From positions 1-64,000 of the forward strand of contig CAJTFX010000016.1 in NCBI GenBank assembly GCA_910575555.1: a stretch of DNA of 64,000 nt. The letters are read 5' to 3'. A model generated the notes under the pieces. That model did not search any database, was not told the origin of the DNA, and saw only the letters and a list, made by a program, of their open reading frames with translations. Positions 61,727 to 64,000 of this stretch are shown here, piece after piece. Source of the stretch: Lachnospiraceae bacterium (GTDB lineage Bacteria > Bacillota > Clostridia > Lachnospirales > Lachnospiraceae). Each line of letters starts with the position of its first letter. Within the stretch, counting starts at the first letter, position 1. The translations under genes were made by a program, and so were the position numbers.

Positions 61727-64000
61727 TTACTTCGTATCTTTCTTCTTGCGTTTTTTGGCCCAGAAGATGCTTGTGCCAAGTCCAGCGGCGCTGGCAGCAA
61801 TTAAGCCAATCCACATCCACGGATTGAAGTCATCGCCTGTCTTTGGTACATCCACCGTAACTTTATCGTTATGAACATTGACCGTCAAGGTTTCATCCGC
61901 AACAAGTTCGACTACCACAGGCGCAGGACGCTTGTATCCGGCGCTGAGGCTGTCTTCCACCTCGGTGATTGTATATTTTCCGATCCGGAGGTCCTCAATA
62001 TAGATTTTACCGTTAGAATCCGTCTTGAACGTCTTATCGTAATCATCTCCGACAATATGGAAACTGAATCCCTCTACAACCCCGTCACTGGATGTTTTGA
62101 TAATCTTCAGGTTGCCTTTTTGGGCCTGATTAAGGAATCCTTTGCCAGCTTCGTTCTCCACCTCATAGACTTTTCCGTCTGTATCTATGCTGACATAATA
62201 GACGCCCTCGTCCAAATAGAAACCTTCCGGGGCCTTCGATTCTTTTACAAGATAGCCGTTGAAACGCAAATCAGTCATTTGATACTCACCAGGCTCTGTT
62301 TCATCCAGTGTTCCAAGTAGCTCATCTTCATCATCAAGCTTTTTGTTGCCATTGCTGTCAAGGTAAACCTCAAACTCTGCACCCGATAACTTATGGTCTG
62401 GATAATCTGCATCATATTTTGTCAAATGGATACTGCCCACGATAAACTCGTTGGTAATCTTCAATGTGACAACCTGCCCATCCTGCTTAATTTCAACGGA
62501 GAAAGACTCCTCACATAGGACAAAACCTTCCGGCTGTTCTATTTCACGCACAATCCATGCTCCGTATGGCACCTTGTCAAAACCGAAGCTGCCATCCTCG
62601 GCAGATGTAGTCACCAGAATGGCATTTTCTTCCGTAAAATCTTTTGTGGACTCCGTAAACAGACCAATCTTTGCGCCTGCCAATGCGTTGCCGTCTTCAT
62701 CCTGTTTCTTTCCGGAAATGGAGCCGTATTTTAAAGTGTTTTCAATGGCTTCTCCATCATTGGCCAGAATCTGTACCAATGCTGTTTCCTGCCCGGCATA
62801 CTCAAATACCACAGGGTACTTTTTGTCAGTTGGCAGGTAATGAGGATCCGTACCGTCTTCGCGCAGGTAATAGCTACCAAAAGGCAGATCCGTCTGTGCT
62901 GTGGCGGTTCCATCCTCCTGAACCTCCAGTATTTCGATTAACCCATCTGCCGGAATGACCATTCCGTCTGCCGCAGCAATATCCTCCGCCGCATACAACC
63001 CAAAAATAACGCTGTGGACCTCACCGTTCATTCCAATACCGAACTGTTTATCCTGTTCCATCACTTTTTCCAGGCTGATCAGCACCTTCTGGCGCTCATT
63101 ATAAAAGCTGGCTGAAGTTTCTGTCACTTCGACTTCCTGTCCGGCATAGGACAGTTCCACTAACTGGGATTTTATATTCAGAACCATTCCATACGGCGAC
63201 TGGACCTCCGAAATTGTATATTTTCCCAAATATAAAAGGGTACTGGATGCCTGCCCGCTGCCATCCGTTGTAATGGTATCAACTACCGAACCTTTTTCAG
63301 CTCGGAGCGTTCCATCCTGCGTGTAAATGTCTTCTGCTGCACGGATTTCATAAACTGCACCTTCCAGCCCGCGGGTTTCATAGACTGGAGTATAGCGGTC
63401 AGAAAATCCTTTGTTCTCCTCTACCATAACCGTGGAAAAAATCTCGCCACTCTTGGTGATATGAATCTTGCCCTTCTGCGGCATATTCTGTTTTTCTACT
63501 ACCACCACGTCCTGACTTCCATCCACCTGAAAGGATACAGGTTCGCTACTCAAAACATAACCGTAACACGTTTCCACCTCTATTAGCTCATAACAGCCAT
63601 AAGGGAGCTCGCAGGGGAGCATCAGCCAGCCTTCGTCATTGGTAAAAAACGTATCGATTACAACAGGGGTCGGATAATACACATTCTGCGAAATCAGTTC
63701 TCCCGTGGAAAGGTCGCGCACCTGAAATCCAACGCCGGCGGCAGGGATGATTTTCCCAGTCTCTGCATCGTGTTTTTCAATACGGATAAAACTAGACTGG
63801 GTCAGGTTGTTCAGGATATAGGAATAAGTCTGGTCATCTTGACGGATGTACACAGTGAAGTCCGGAACAAATGCCTGGCCCTCCATGCCTTCGATCTGAT
63901 GGACAGTGTACCTACCGCAGGGCATATCCTTGGAAACAGCAAATCCATCTGCATCTGTTGTCAGGATATCACGCTCCGCTTCGCGGGCATTGTCAAAACT
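61727..64000 (-). CDS. Cna-B/SpaA-type surface protein with sorting signal, partial
   Basis: The frame is open to the window edge, so the N-terminus is missing; 757 residues are seen. It consists of repeated prealbumin-like Cna-B/SpaA domains (IRIEKHDAETGKIIPAAGVG, GSIHLTKYDADYPDHKLSGA, GKYTITEVEDS) with Lys and Glu residues positioned for isopeptide bonds. It ends in a sorting signal VPKTGDD, a membrane helix and KKRKKK. Sortase would attach it to the cell wall as an adhesin or pilin-like protein. Confidence 0.93.
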   Translation of the reverse strand, partial: SFDNAREAERDILTTDADGFAVSKDMPCGRYTVHQIEGMEGQAFVPDFTVYIRQDDQTYSYILNNLTQSSFIRIEKHDAETGKIIPAAGVGFQVRDLSTGELISQNVYYPTPVVIDTFFTNDEGWLMLPCELPYGCYELIEVETCYGYVLSSEPVSFQVDGSQDVVVVEKQNMPQKGKIHITKSGEIFSTVMVEENKGFSDRYTPVYETRGLEGAVYEIRAAEDIYTQDGTLRAEKGSVVDTITTDGSGQASSTLLYLGKYTISEVQSPYGMVLNIKSQLVELSYAGQEVEVTETSASFYNERQKVLISLEKVMEQDKQFGIGMNGEVHSVIFGLYAAEDIAAADGMVIPADGLIEILEVQEDGTATAQTDLPFGSYYLREDGTDPHYLPTDKKYPVVFEYAGQETALVQILANDGEAIENTLKYGSISGKKQDEDGNALAGAKIGLFTESTKDFTEENAILVTTSAEDGSFGFDKVPYGAWIVREIEQPEGFVLCEESFSVEIKQDGQVVTLKITNEFIVGSIHLTKYDADYPDHKLSGAEFEVYLDSNGNKKLDDEDELLGTLDETEPGEYQMTDLRFNGYLVKESKAPEGFYLDEGVYYVSIDTDGKVYEVENEAGKGFLNQAQKGNLKIIKTSSDGVVEGFSFHIVGDDYDKTFKTDSNGKIYIEDLRIGKYTITEVEDSLSAGYKRPAPVVVELVADETLTVNVHNDKVTVDVPKTGDDFNPWMWIGLIAASAAGLGTSIFWAKKRKKKDTK

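Overview
The window looks like accessory DNA from a gut Clostridia (Lachnospiraceae-like) genome. The coding style, strong GGAGG ribosome sites, mosaic of conjugative-element modules (RepA, PcfB, MobC, TnpW/TnpX, small sigma factors) and Cna-B/LPXTG-type surface protein all point there; species cannot be named. I see no rRNA, tRNA or CRISPR array.

Layout. 0-1.4 kb: a tyrosine recombinase and a recombinase-type element end rich in TTATCCCGAAT motifs. A second, inverted copy of that end lies at 30.4 kb, so about 29 kb is bracketed by an inverted pair. 1.5-6.4 kb: unrelated minus-strand accessory genes (AraC, GNAT, TrmO, MerR-GyrI, truncated MerR, DUF2268). 6.7-10.2 kb: an ECF sigma / anti-sigma / TraB-PrgY-like / ABC transporter operon. 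10.4-15.4 kb: response regulator, histidine kinase and FtsX-type ABC transporter; a shared operator-like motif precedes both the regulator and the transporter. 15.7-20.3 kb: a phosphorelay made of a REC-HD-GYP-GGDEF protein, an HPt protein and a hybrid kinase, linked to c-di-GMP. 20.5-30.8 kb: a patchwork of intact modules (GyrI-like plus DUF3788; AraC, MATE and aminoglycoside-phosphotransferase-like; TetR plus condensation-fold acyltransferase) separated by broken gene pieces. 30.9-43.2 kb: a Tn4451/TnpX-type element with repA and pcfB, but its transfer genes are cut short just after the start of what looks like virD4; it carries a second two-component/FtsX-ABC cargo operon, two sigma-like factors, tnpW and the large serine recombinase tnpX. 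43.3-46.6 kb: an interrupted host-gene tail, acetyltransferases, and mobC with other mobilization remnants. 46.7-57.2 kb: a one-direction array of about 17 small, mostly single-gene units (DUF3795 x3, DUF3788, FMN-binding, YcxB-like, GNAT x2, CPBP protease, inositol-phosphatase, MBL hydrolase, DUF4865, methyltransferase, alpha/beta hydrolase, VOC, SLOG), several of them frameshifted or interrupted. 57.4-64 kb: XRE regulator, signal peptidase, sigma-like factor, a structured RNA ahead of a DUF3268 gene, a membrane-anchored secreted protein, a Fic protein and a large Cna-B adhesin running off the window.

How it fits together. Most genes are regulator-plus-effector modules for envelope stress, antimicrobial-peptide or drug export, and small-molecule modification. 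Repeated promoter and gene-tail fragments show that the region was built by repeated insertion, duplication and deletion. The most unusual signals are a perfect 54-bp palindrome that apparently arose by template switching in the inositol-phosphatase gene, direct repeats flanking an ABC cassette, the inverted recombinase ends, and a run of single-A-deficit frameshifts in homopolymers.
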